From Lepeophtheirus salmonis (taxonomy: Eukaryota > Arthropoda > Copepoda > Siphonostomatoida > Caligidae), in assembly GCF_016086655.4 (NCBI RefSeq), contig NC_052131.2, positions 33,419,705 to 33,483,704 on the forward strand: a DNA stretch of 64,000 nucleotides. The letters run 5' to 3'. Of the stretch, positions 13,204-23,243 are shown piece by piece. Made by a program: the position numbers and the translations under genes. The notes beneath the pieces are model-generated. The model ran no database searches. It was given only the letters and a program-made list of their open reading frames with translations, and was not told the origin of the DNA. Position 1 is the first letter of the stretch. Every line of letters begins with the position of its first letter.

Positions 13204-13700
13204 CAGGGGCATCTGCAGGATTGTATATTTATATATTTTTTTTTTTTTTGGGGGGGAAGGGGAAGAGGGCTTGATGCTTGATTTTGGAATTATTTTTTTT
13301 GAGAAAAAAATTTCTAAAATCTATAACCATTCACAAAAAATTTAATTTATATTAACAACTTTGAAAAAAAAAGTTCAAAAATTTTATGATACAAAATTTC
13401 AAATACTTTATTTCTTCTAAAAAATTTCAAAAATCCACAGTTGTTCACTAAAAATTAAATTTTACGGAAAAAAATTTCAAATATTTAATTTTATGGGAAA
13501 AAAAATACTAAAATATACAGTTGCTTATAAAAAATTGACTTTCTGAAAAAAGTTTTTAAAAATTCATAGTATTTCACAGAGAATTAATTTTTTTGGTTAA
13601 AAAATTCAAATATTTAATTTTGACTTAGTGACCGAAAAAAAATTATAGTAAAAAGCAAAAAATCCTTTATTTGGTGGGTTATCTCCCACGTTGTCACCTT
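13204..13700 (+). repeat. Family A repeat, left end intact
   Basis: It begins CAGGGGCATCTGCAGG, then a T run and a GGGGGGGAAGGGGAAG head, several AT-rich units with CCACAG and ATTCACA cores, and ends near AAAAAATCCTTTATTTGGTGGG with the right terminus lost. Confidence 0.75.
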
Positions 13701-13744
13701 TATTGTATCATGGCACTTTTCCGCCAAATAAAGAAACAGAAAAT

Positions 13745-14175
13745 AGTGTTAAAAAGCCGTTGATAATTCCCCAATTCTTTCCAACATAGAATTATTGTTC
13801 AATAACCGTTAAGAACTGAACACAGATAAAAATGAGCTCATTATAATTCCGCCAATCAACGTTCCGAACACTAATTAGGAGAAAAGAAACAAAAAATCGA
13901 CAGTTGATAAAAAAATACAAACTATATTTTTGTGCTATGGAGGTAATGTTGTGCTCACAAGCACTGTATTTGTTCTCTGCCGTCGAAGATTATTCTTCTA
14001 AGCAGTATTCTTAACATTGATAGATTGGTTAATAATTAGTTTTATTACGCTATGATCAGTTATCAACTATTATTCATTAATAATTCCATAGTTGGAAGAA
14101 TTGGCCAACTACCAACTGATTTGGGCCTTTTTCTCTTTCTTTTCTGAACTAATAATAACTAACAGTTAAGTTTTA
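13745..14175. repeat. Dispersed family B, two partial copies
   Basis: The first part (13745-13925) ends with ATCGACAGTTGATAAAAAAA, related to CGACAGCTGACAACCAAATA at 28374. The second (14055-14175) carries GGAAGAATTGGCCAACTACC, shared with 19600 and 21620. The two halves lie in opposite senses. Confidence 0.5.
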
Positions 14176-14634
14176 ATAGTATTGTTTCGGCATGAGTAAT
14201 CAGTAAAAAAATAACCTTAATCCTGAATCTATTTTATTTAGGTTTGAACTTCGGATAATTCTAAACAACCTGAAAATACAAGTATCTAAAATTTGCCCCA
14301 GTTTGTAGGTTTAAAGATCCGAACCGACCCAGATCCCTGAAATTGTGGAACTGTCCTCTCTTTAGGCCCCCAGACTCCCCTATTATTCTTTTATATTTGA
14401 TAAACCTAATATTATGTATTAATAGTTTTCCTAATCATAGTATATTATTTAAAGCTCTCATAGACTTTAAATAAACATATGCCAATGGCTGTAGTTCACG
14501 AACTGACTACATCTGTTATATGGTCCAATGTTTACTATTGCTCCTTTGCGCGGTTTAAAGTTCCAAATACTCAAAGCAGTTCATTATTTGTAGTTACAAC
14601 TACTTCCCAGATTATTTTAATAACCTTATATATT

Positions 14635-14875
14635 CAGGGGAGTCTGCAGGGGTTGTTTGTTATATTTGTTTAATGAAATTAGGGAATTTTTGCTTTTTAG
14701 TGGAAAATTTAATATTTTAATATTTTTTCAAAAAAATTAATGTTTGCTAATAACTATAGATTTTTTAAATTTTTTGGAAAAATATTTAATTTTGTGTGAA
14801 CATCAGTGGATTTTTGAAGTTTTCAAATTATTGTTATGAATAGCTGTGGATTTGGGATGTTTAGACTATTGTAAA
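14635..14875 (-). repeat. Family A repeat, reversed and shortened
   Basis: It starts CAGGGGAGTCTGCAGGGG, continues with the reversed right-head motif AGGGAATTTTTGCTTTTTAG and AT-rich units with GAATAGCTGTGGA, and stops without a left head. Confidence 0.7.
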
Positions 14876-15196
14876 GAAATATATAAAGTAATTCTATTGT
14901 GTAAGGAAATGGAATATTGGATTCCTATTTAAGAGATCCTTATTTCTCCCATTAGTAAAAACAGTTGAATAAGTTTTGACGTATAGATATTTAATTTATT
15001 GACTTAAATTTTTACAATTCAGTGAAGTCATAAATTAGGTAGTCATAGACAAAATATATTTTTTGAGAGCAAAATAATGAATGATTAAAGGAAATTAATA
15101 AATAAATAAATGAAATTATTTTTCTTGTCTTCAATTGTCTTGAATTGAGCAGGAAGGATTTCTTTCAAAGGCATCATTATCATGAAGAAAATCCTT

Positions 15197-15202
15197 TTTA
15201 AT
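15197..15202 (-). terminator. Candidate poly(A) signal (ATTAAA)
   Basis: ATTAAA reads on the minus strand about 140 nt after the stop codon. A canonical AATAAA also occurs further downstream at 15000-14995. Either could end the transcript, and the sequence alone does not choose between them. Confidence 0.35.
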
Positions 15203-15341
15203 TGTCATAGACCTTAGTTATAAAAAGGATTTGATCATGAGAAATAATGATGGGATTAATACATGTTTGGTAATTTCACTGTGTAAATAATATTGAGTAT
15301 GTAGATGTATTGCTGAGATATTATCTTCATCAAAATCTGAC

Positions 15342-17997
15342 TTATTTTCCACCATAGGTAGGCTGTTGATCACAGACCTGTCTGGGAACGTTTCTACATT
15401 GTTGTCTTGGGACGTTGGAGCATTGTTGACGAGGAACATTGCTACATTGTTGGCTTGGAACGTTTCTACATTCTTGACGAGGAACGTTGGAACACTGTTG
15501 ACGGGGTACATTAGAACACTCTTGCCTGGGGACGTTTTGACACTGTTGTCTAGGTACATTTCTGCATTCTTGACGTTGAACCTGTCTTGGAACGTTCTGG
15601 CATTGTTGTCTGGGTACATTTGAGCATTGCTGACGAGGAACGTTTTGGCATTGTTGTCTTGGGACATTCTTGCACTCTTGTCTTTGGACTTGACGGGGAA
15701 CGTTCTGGCATTGTTGTCTTGGGACATTACGGCATTCTTGTCTTTGGACTTGACGTGGAACGTTCTGGCATTGTTGGCGAGGAACGTTCTTACATTCTTG
15801 TCTTTGGACTTGACGGGGTACATTTTGACATTGTTGTCTAGGGACATTCTTGCATTCTTGTCTTTGGACTTGACGTGGAACGTTCTGGCATTGTTGGCGA
15901 GGAACGTTCTTACATTCTTGTCTTTGGACTTGACGTGGGACATTTTGACATTTTTGTCTTGGGACGTTTTGGCATTGTTGGCGGGGAACAGTTTCACATT
16001 TTTGTCTTGGAACATTTTGGCATTGTTGGCGGGGAACAGATTTACATTCTTGTCTAGAGACTTGACGGGGTACGTTTTGGCATTGTTGGCGGGGAACGTT
16101 TTGACATTGTTGACGGGGAACATTTTGACATTGTTGACGGGGAACATTCTTACATTCTTCTCTTTGAACTTGTCTTGGAACATTTTGGCATTGTTGACGA
16201 GGAACGTTCTTACATTCTTGACGTTGAACTTGTCTGGGAACATTGTTGCATACTTGACGAGGAATGTTGTTGCAAACTTGTTCTTCAACACGACGAGGTA
16301 CAGTATTGCAAGATTGACGTGGAACGTTTTTGCATTCTTGTTTGGGGACATTGGAACATTGTTGACGAGGAACATTATTACATTGTTGTCTTGGGACATT
16401 GGAGCATTGTTGACGAGGAACGTTGGAGCACTGTTGACGTGGGACATTGGAACATTGTTGTCTTGGAACATTCTTACACTCCTGGCGACATCCGCCTCCA
16501 GCGCCATAGCTAGAAAGAGGACCTCCATATCCAGCTTGAGGAGCCCCATATCCAGCTTGGTTATCACAAACCTCTTCACATACTTGTTCATTGACTGTGT
16601 TACATTTTTGTTCGTTGACTGTGGTACATTGTTGCTCGTTGACTGTGGAGCATTGTTGTTCATTGACTGTGGTGCATTGTTGTTCATTGACTGTGGTACA
16701 TTGTTGCTCATTGACGGTAGAACATTGTTGTTCATTGACAGTTGAGCATTGCTCTTCATACTTGACCATGTATTGAGTCTCACACTTTTGTTCATTAACA
16801 GTGTTACATTGTTGTTCATTGACAGTTTCGGTGATTGTCTCACATTTTTGTTCGTTGACGGTGTTACATTGTTGCTCATTGACTGTATCCGTGACGGTCT
16901 GGCATTTTTGTTCATTGACAGTATTACATTGTTGCTCATTGACAGTGTTGCATTGCTGTTCATTAACGGTGCTGCATTTCTCCTCATTAACTGTGTCAGT
17001 GACAGTATTGCACACTTGTTCGTTGACTGTGCTGCATTGTTGTTCATTGACTGTGGAGCATTGTTGCTCATTGACGGTAGAACATTGCTGTTCGTTGACT
17101 GTGGAGCATTTTTCTTCATTGACAGTATCAGTCACAGTTTCGCATTTCTGTTCATTGACAGTGTTACATTTCTGTTCGTTGACTGTATCAGTAACGGTCT
17201 GGCATTGTTGTTCATTGACAGTGTTACATTTTTGTTCGTTGACAGTGTCAGTGACAGTTTCACATTTTTGCTCATTGACATTGCTACATTTCTGTTCATT
17301 GACAGTATCCGTGACAGTCTCACACTTTTGTTCATTAACAGTATTACATTTTTGCTCGTTGACAGTATCAGTAACAGTGTTACACTTTTGTTCGTTAACA
17401 GTATTACATTTTTGTTCATTCACAGTTTGACATTGCTGTTCATTGACTGTATTACACTGTTCTTCATTGACAGTGTCTGTGACAGTGTTACATTCTTGCT
17501 CCGTCGTAGTACTGCATTTCTGTTCGCTGACTGTACGACATTGCTCTTCATTGACTGTGGAGCATTTCTGTTCATTGACTGTCGAGCATTGTTGTTCGTT
17601 TACAGTGTTACATTGTTGCTCATTCACGGTTTGGCATTGCTGTTCGTTTACAGTGGAGCATTGCTGTTCATTGACAGTTCTGCAGCCACCGCCGCCTCCA
17701 CCGCCGCCTCCGCTGCCACCTCCAAAGCCACCTCCATTTCCACGACCGCCTCCATTTCCACGACCGCCTCCATTTCCAAGACCACCTCCGTTTCCACGAC
17801 CGCCTCCATTTCCAAGACCACCTCCGTTTCCACGGTTACCGTAAGAGGCAAGGTCTCTCTCAACCAGACGTCGAGCAGTGGATGAGGTGACAAGGGTTGC
17901 CAAGAATATCAAAGCCTATTAACAATTTATGTTGTAGGATTATGAATGATATGAAAAAAGATAACTACTAAACTAACTAACTTACCAAGACTCTCAT
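15342..17997 (-). CDS. Secreted Gly-rich, mirror-symmetric Cys-repeat protein (two exons)
   Basis: Exon 1 (17986-17997) encodes MRVL and exon 2 (15342-17915) completes an 861-residue protein ending in TAA at 15342-15344. Joining the exons restores a classical signal peptide (residues 1-18, ending in STA) that exon 2 alone lacks, which decides the start. After a short RRLVERD stretch come a Gly-rich GNGGG(R/L) region (about 30-81), Cys block 1 (Cys82-Cys454, unit TVNEQ(Q/K)C), a Gly/Tyr/Pro hinge (455-479), Cys block 2 (Cys480-Cys852, unit NVPRQ(Q/E)C) and a nine-residue tail. All 86 cysteines lie in the two blocks. It is probably an extracellular structural or adhesive protein cross-linked by disulfides; cuticle, gland secretion, cement or egg coat are guesses. 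Short Cys-repeat secreted proteins exist in arthropods, but I cannot name an orthologue. Its neighbours are only repeats, and no operon context applies. Confidence 0.9.
15372..16490 (-). repeat. Cys-repeat block 2: 41 basic units, NVPRQ(Q/E)C
   Basis: The block encodes residues 480-852. It begins with a 4-residue RQEC step and continues with 41 units, again 31 of 8 residues and 10 of 12. Long units are numbers 8, 10, 12, 16, 21, 23, 25, 27, 29 and 33, usually NVPRQVQRQEC. Arg occupies position 5, where block 1 has Glu. The block is 1119 bp, exactly the length of block 1. Its order of short and long units is block 1 read backwards. Confidence 0.93.
16491..16565 (-). other. Gly/Tyr/Pro hinge between the two Cys blocks
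   Basis: These 25 codons (residues 455-479) contain two AGYG motifs and a closing SSYGAGGG, with no Cys. Its midpoint is Tyr467 (codon 16527-16529), which is also the centre of the Cys symmetry. The three tyrosines at 460, 467 and 474 are themselves symmetric about that point. A flexible turn is the simplest reading. Confidence 0.85.
16566..17684 (-). repeat. Cys-repeat block 1: 41 acidic units, TVNEQ(Q/K)C
   Basis: The block encodes residues 82-454. After the first Cys come 41 units, 31 of 8 residues and 10 of 12 residues, then a final 4-residue EEVC. Long units are numbers 9, 13, 15, 17, 19, 21, 26, 30, 32 and 34; most insert TVTD before TVNEQ. At DNA level this is a degenerate 24/36-nt tandem array. 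Nearly every unit has a Glu at position 5, so the block is acidic or neutral. My unit count sums exactly to the encoded length. Confidence 0.93.
17916..17985 (-). other. Intron, 70 bp, phase 0
   Basis: On the minus strand the donor reads TTG|GTAAGTTAG and the acceptor ATTGTTAATAG|GCTTTG. Removing it joins MRVL to ALIFLATLV in frame and yields a complete signal peptide. The short first coding exon (four codons) followed by a short intron is typical of arthropod secreted-protein genes. Confidence 0.88.
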
Positions 17998-18079
17998 GCT
18001 GGATTCAATGTCTCAAATGTATATCGTTGTGAGTGCAATAGAACCTATGGTTGTGTTTCCAACGAGGGATTTAATTGTG

Positions 18080-18118
18080 GAATGATGCTTGGATCCCTCT
18101 ACTATGGAGATTATATAT
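18080..18118 (-). promoter_or_regulatory. Core promoter of the Cys-repeat gene: TATA box and initiator
   Basis: The minus strand carries ATATATAA at 18118-18111 and, about 32-34 bases downstream, TCATTC at 18085-18080, which fits the arthropod initiator TCAKTY with its A at 18083. This predicts a 5' leader of about 86 nt before the ATG at 17997. Spacing and motif pair are as expected for a strongly expressed, tissue-restricted arthropod gene. No transcript evidence is available here. Confidence 0.6.
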
Positions 18119-19329
18119 CCACAGATTGTGCTTGGAATTATAGACCGACCGACCCTGCACAGGCCATATTAGAAGAAGCAACAAAAATAACTCCGACAAC
18201 AAAAAACAACTACTACAACATCCACCCCTCCTTTTCTTCTTCATGAGGAAGAAGAAGAACCCGGAGGAGCGCATCGACCATCATTACACACTTTTGTATG
18301 TACATATATAATACAAACTTGTAATGTAATTTCTGTGCTTGAGTAGTATGTGTTATGTACATAATATGTTGTATGGATAAGACAAGAACTTGAAAATGCG
18401 TCAGTAAACATTGCGCTTCTCACTAATCCAACAAGCTTTAAATCCGAGTCAGTTCTTTTTATTTTTGTTTTCTACTCTGTGTGTTGCGTTCTTGAATGAT
18501 AACTATGCAGTCCATTTGTAGGACTTTAATTGTATATAATACTTTATAGTGTAGAAAGGATGGAGCCCATCATCATAACACCAAACAATAAAACTAGGGT
18601 AGGATAGGAGGAGTCGAATAGGATTGGCCCTCGTTTGACCTCTGCTATACAAAGAAAGAATCTCTGGTGTAATGACAACTCGTTTTTTTTATTTTTTTAT
18701 TCTTCCTTCCTCTTTCCTCTCCACAAGAAAATTATTTAATCACATAACGTTTCTTGATTTACCTTTGTTAGCTGTACTTTTTCACCTATAATGTAACTAG
18801 GTAGAGGTCAAGGCCAATCATAAAATATATTTATATCTACTATAATATAATATTATACTACATGTCCGTCCCTCTGCGAATTAACGAGTTTCTCTAAGTA
18901 TGTGCATGATAAAATAATTAGGATTAAAATATACAATAGGTGAGCATCCTAGTATATACATACATAATGACGTTTCCCCTTTTATGAACGTCACTATCCA
19001 ATGAATGGATAAGGATACCCCAACTATTAAACGTTCATTGGTCAGAGGCATGCCTAAGACAAGTCTAAACAATCCTTTGCTCACAAGAACTAGTCCATGA
19101 ATATTTTCATCGAGTCATATAAGAGTCTTTGGATATCTTTATTAAATCCTCAGATTTCTTTTGAGCCCATTTCAAATACATAATTATAAAAGCATTGCTA
19201 TGTGTGAAGTATCAAAAAGTTTTTGTGTCACAAGTCCAGGCTATCTTGTCCAGGGGCTCAGTTTACCCATTCATTCTTTTATTCCATAAAAACTATAAAA
19301 TTTGAAGGGCACATACCCCCGTCTCCAAA
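18119..19329. other. Upstream flank of the Cys-repeat gene
   Basis: No gene was recognised. Short open frames at 18071-18423 and 18881-19084 lack known motifs. Distal regulatory sites could lie here but none can be named from sequence. Confidence 0.4.
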
Positions 19330-19435
19330 CAGCACCCGCAATTGAGTCCAAATCAAGTCCAAAGATTCTTAGATCAAGTCCATTTGCAATTTTCAAAGTC
19401 CGGACTCGAGTACAAGTCGAGTTCAAGTCTGTGGA
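19330..19435 (+). repeat. Degenerate CAAGTC hexamer array
   Basis: GAGTCCAAATCAAGTCCAAA and later GACTCGAGTACAAGTCGAGT show an irregular hexamer-based low-complexity repeat of about 100 bp. No coding meaning is evident. Confidence 0.6.
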
Positions 19436-19529
19436 TAATATTATTAACCTATGTGACGGGTTACATCATTAACACACAAAAAAATTACTTTGTAGTTAAC
19501 TATCGATCTTTCTATTACTTTATCCCTCC

Positions 19530-19700
19530 TCAGTATTTCGAAGCAAGTTTTCTACAATTATTGAATAATATTTCCATAGTTTGGAAGAGGGATTGGCTAA
19601 CTACTACAAACCAATTTTCGGCCTTTTCTCTCTTTTTCTTTTTGTATGAAAGGGTGCATGATACAATAAACTATAGAGGTAACGACATGATGTATATACA
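19530..19700 (+). repeat. Dispersed family B copy
   Basis: ATTGAATAATATTTCCATAG, then GATTGGCTAACTACTACAAA and a T/C-rich segment ending in a GGGTGCATGATACAATAAAC match. The order agrees with copies at 21560, 36300 and 40405. Confidence 0.5.
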
Positions 19701-20595
19701 TAGGTAGATGCCTCTTATTTCTCTCCCTTATCTTACCCCTTTGTGATTGGCCTTGATGTAGTAATGAAGGCAATAGAAGTAGTCATGTTTTGTTTTGTTT
19801 TTTGTAAAAAGGAAATTATAATATCTTGGATAAATTATTACGATTCTTATAGTAGACGGATTATTAAAGCAACATACGGTCGTTAATATGAATTTGTTTC
19901 CCAATTTTGTTGCTCGGAATGAATGGTCATATCTATGTTGCATGTACATTATACACTCTCTTGTACACACGTGTACAGTGAACACATATTTACAAAGGAA
20001 CTAACATGTCAATTTCAACTCTAGAAATAGAAATATTATATATAAATAAAACTTCGATATTTCCGCATTTTGAGGAATCTGCCAATCAATTCATGAGTTG
20101 ATTCCTTCACTTCGTTGCTCTTATTGTATTTTGAACCTTTCCTTTAGATAAGAAACCGAAAAAAAGCCCAAAATCAGTTGGTAAATAGTTCCAAATCCAT
20201 TCTCTCTGCCTGTGTAATTAATATTCAACTGAAGGACTCGCTCTGAATGACCCCTTATAATTTTTTGGTCATCATTTAAGAGCAATTCTTTCAATTCCAT
20301 GAGTTTGTTCAGTCTAGTCTTTTTTTTTCTTTTGCTCCGCTGTGTAATTTGGTCTGGACGCATTTGCGTAATGTATTTGCAACTGGGAAGAGGGTAATCA
20401 CATAATGATTACATCATACACAAGTAACTTAAAGGGAGCTATGGCCCCCTATGGTCCAAGCAACAATGTGGTGGTTTTGTCCATTACTAAGGACACACAA
20501 AGTTATGTCAATTATTAGTGATGAGATTATTCCAAATAAAATCTGGATACAGATTCTTTAATATTTAAAATAATTGTTAAAAAATACCCATTATT
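19701..20595. other. Intergenic stretch, no gene seen
   Basis: The minus-strand frame at 20121-20363 is unrecognised. At 20540-20590 a segment (ATACAGATTCTTTAATATTT, AATTGTTAAAAAATAC) matches the sequence just before the family A copy at 930, so two family A copies share left flanking sequence. Confidence 0.4.
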
Positions 20596-20996
20596 ATATA
20601 ATTTTTAGGACCTTGTTTTTGTGGAGTTTTTTTGAAAAAAATTTAAAAGTTAAACTTCAAGCATTAATTTTTTGAAGAAAAAAAAATCAAATATACAATT
20701 ACAACATTGCAAAAAATCACAAATATTCCTAAAAAAATTTGTTCACAATAAAATTACATTTTTTAGTATTCACAGAAAATTACAATTGTTCCAAAAAAAA
20801 CTATAAAAAATTAAAAATATTAAGTTTTTGGAAAAATTACTGTTTTAAAAAGATAATAAATTAATGAACAAAGAAGAAGAAATTAAGGATTTATTTTCTA
20901 ACAAAACAATATAGCAAATAATTCAATTTATTAAATTGGTCAAAAAATTCTAAAAAACAAAGTCCCCCTCAAAAAATAATCCTGCAGACGCTACTG
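20596..20996. repeat. Family A repeat with left-type heads at both ends
   Basis: It opens with GGACCTTGTTTTTGTGGAG and closes with ACAAAGTCCCCCTC followed by ATAATCCTGCAGACGCTACTG, which is the same head reversed. The whole can fold back on itself. Confidence 0.65.
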
Positions 20997-21031
20997 GTTT
21001 CCCTAATCACTAATCAGTTATATAACCCAAT

Positions 21032-21540
21032 GCCGTTCGCAAGTTTATATTTTGAGAGGGAAAGGGCATGGTTTAGGGATTTTTTTTGAAAATAAATGAA
21101 AAAAAAATAAGTTTTTTAAAAAATTACAAATTTTTAGAAAAAAATTTCAAAATCCACAGCTATTCACAAAAAATACAAAAATCCAGAAAAAATTTCAATT
21201 TTAGAAATCTATAGTTATTCTCAAAAAATTTCAAAAAATTTCAAAAGTCCAGAGTTGTTCAGAAAAAAAAAATTTGGAAAAAATATCTAAAATTAAATTA
21301 TTTCAAAGATTAAATTTCAAATATAAAATTTTTAGAAAAAAAATTTCAAATATTTTTATGAGAAAAATTTCAAACATCCATAGTTCAACGAATATTTTAT
21401 TTTTTGAAAAAAAATTTGAAAAATTAAAATATATTTCAAATATAAAATTTTAAAAAAATTAAAAAATCAAATATTAAATTTACTATTACGAATCAAAAAT
21501 TCCTTAATTTGGGGGCGGGTGTGCTCCAGCCCCTGTAAAC
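21032..21540 (+). repeat. Family A repeat, both heads present
   Basis: It starts GTTCGCAAGTTTATATTTTG with the head GGAAAGGGCATGG, then five or more AT-rich units with CCACAGCTATTCACA or similar cores, then AAAAATTCCTTAATTTGGGG and GCTCCAGCCCCTG. Its left terminus abuts the previous copy at a distance of about 35 bp. Confidence 0.75.
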
Positions 21541-21559
21541 ATTTATTGGTTGAATTAGA

Positions 21560-21735
21560 ATTAGCTGTTTCTGACAAGCTGAGAATAATTTCCAACAATT
21601 GTTGAATATATTTGGGAAGAATTGGCCATCTGTAAACCAATTTTGAGCCTTATATTCTGTTTCTTCTTAGAGGAAAGGTTGCAAGAGAACAGTTAGTTAA
21701 TGTATTGGACAGCTAACAACCAAATACTGTTTAGA
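21560..21735 (+). repeat. Dispersed family B copy
   Basis: CCAACAATTGTTGAATATAT, GGGAAGAATTGGCCATC, GGAAAGGTTGCAAGAGAACA and a terminal CAGCTAACAACCAAATACTG define this copy. Confidence 0.55.
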
Positions 21736-22386
21736 TAAATAGGTATAAAGAAGGAAGGTAAAAAAGATGCAAGTACATAATTGTTCATCAGTCATGCAAG
21801 TCCACAACACTTGAGGCCTATTTAGGAATGGATTCTTAGCCAATGGCTTTGTCATCATCATGCAAATAAAAACTAAGCAAATTAACAAAGGGTTTGTTCT
21901 ACATTTATTGAGATGAAGGCGGCAAAATATGTTTTATCGTGAATCTTGAATTTGTATTGTACATCGTACATGATTTGATGAGTATGTATTCAAATTATTT
22001 AGGGATGGTAAAAATACATTCAACAAAGTCTCTCCAGTGACTCTCTGTATTTCTTTAATTGAAGCATCGTCTATTACACATATGTATATATAATAGCTAA
22101 ATATGTTTAATAACGATGAATCCCTCTCTTTTTGAACTCTTTGTTTATTTTGACTGCTTAAATTCAACAACAAGCAGTACAGCACTACAAAAAGAACAAC
22201 AAAAGGAGCAGTAAATAACAAATCAATTGGTAATGGTCAGTTAATCTTATTTTACAATTACATTACATACATATGTGTACTCTCTTCTTTTTGGGATGGG
22301 TTCTTGAAGCTTACTAACTATGTCTTTTGATTTATTTGACTGTATGTACAATCTACAAAGTAAATAACGGTGTTAATAAAGGATGT

Positions 22387-22511
22387 CCGGGGCTTCCGTG
22401 GGTGAGGGGGCTATAGCCTCCCCAATTCAAAGATTGTTTGTTTTTAGGCAAATTATGCAGCAGTGGGCATAACTTTTAAAAACATTCCAAAAACTCCTGC
22501 AGACCACCCTG
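22387..22511 (-). repeat. Family A-like repeat, short and diverged
   Basis: CCGGGGCTTCCGTGGGTGAG with GGGGGCTATAGCC at one end and CTCCTGCAGACCACCCTG at the other resemble family A termini, but the AT-rich body is nearly absent. Confidence 0.45.
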
Positions 22512-22554
22512 TATGTAATTTGACTCCTTAAAGTACTGTTCTCGAATCCATTTT

Positions 22555-22765
22555 GGTGTCTAACCCAAAGTTAATAGAAATACAAGGTTGTACCATAACG
22601 TGTGTACGAATTATGTTGGACTTCCATCACGCTTTTTAATATTGACGTCATAGACTATGAGTGGTTGCGTGTTTAGTTTAAATCTGCCTGTCTTGTCAAA
22701 TAGTCGGTACAATACATCAGATTGAAAATTCTAGCAAATATTTTCTTTATACCTGGCACAATTAT
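22555..22765. repeat. Dispersed family D, copy 1
   Basis: TCGGTACAATACATCAGATT followed by GAAAATTCTAGCA matches 47412-47445, and AATAGAAATACAAGG at the left edge matches the reverse complement of 47465-47490. It looks like a short non-autonomous element with inverted ends. Confidence 0.45.
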
Positions 22766-23243
22766 TTACTACATATAACTAATACTACCTATAACTACAA
22801 GTTAAATCTATATTTAGAGTATTTAGACTTAAATGACTCAATAGTACTTATATAGGCTATAAAATATATTATTAAAGAATTGTGTGTTGGAGTCGGAGTT
22901 GGGGATTTTATGTACAGAATCTGCAACCCTGGTCAAAACCAAGACAAAATAAACTTTATATCTGATTTTGTACAAGTTTTATCACAAGTATTGGTACAGC
23001 ATTAGTCTTGGATTAGATGGCCTTGACCACAACACAATTGTTAATCATTCAAAGAGTACTGCTCCTTTTTTTCCTCTCTTCACAAGGAACACTCAGTATT
23101 TTTCAACTCTAGCCATGGGCAATCTACATACACAATAGTTTGATTTTATTTTTTCCAAAGCTGTTAGAATTATTTATTAATTCTTGTAGAGAAAAAAATC
23201 TAAGTATAAAGTCTCATTAAAGATAAGATTTATAGGGCAGTTA

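Noticed and set aside
15218..17119. A 633-codon minus-strand frame overlapping the Cys-repeat gene
   Set aside because: It is the shifted reading of the same 24/36-nt repeat array, lacks a signal peptide, and has Met/Asn-rich pseudo-repeats and an unrelated C-terminal run into the 3' flank.
15372..17684. A DNA inverted repeat as the cause of the mirror symmetry
   Set aside because: The coding strand of block 1 (for example GTCAATGAACAACAATGC) does not resemble the reverse complement of block 2 (GCACTGTTGACGAGGAACG), so the symmetry is at the level of encoded Cys spacing only.
15627..17885. Long plus-strand frames (372, 378, 209, 133 codons) opposite the Cys-repeat gene
   Set aside because: They are antisense products of the repeat periodicity, giving Leu/Phe- or His-Cys-Cys-Ser-rich strings with no start context or splice logic.
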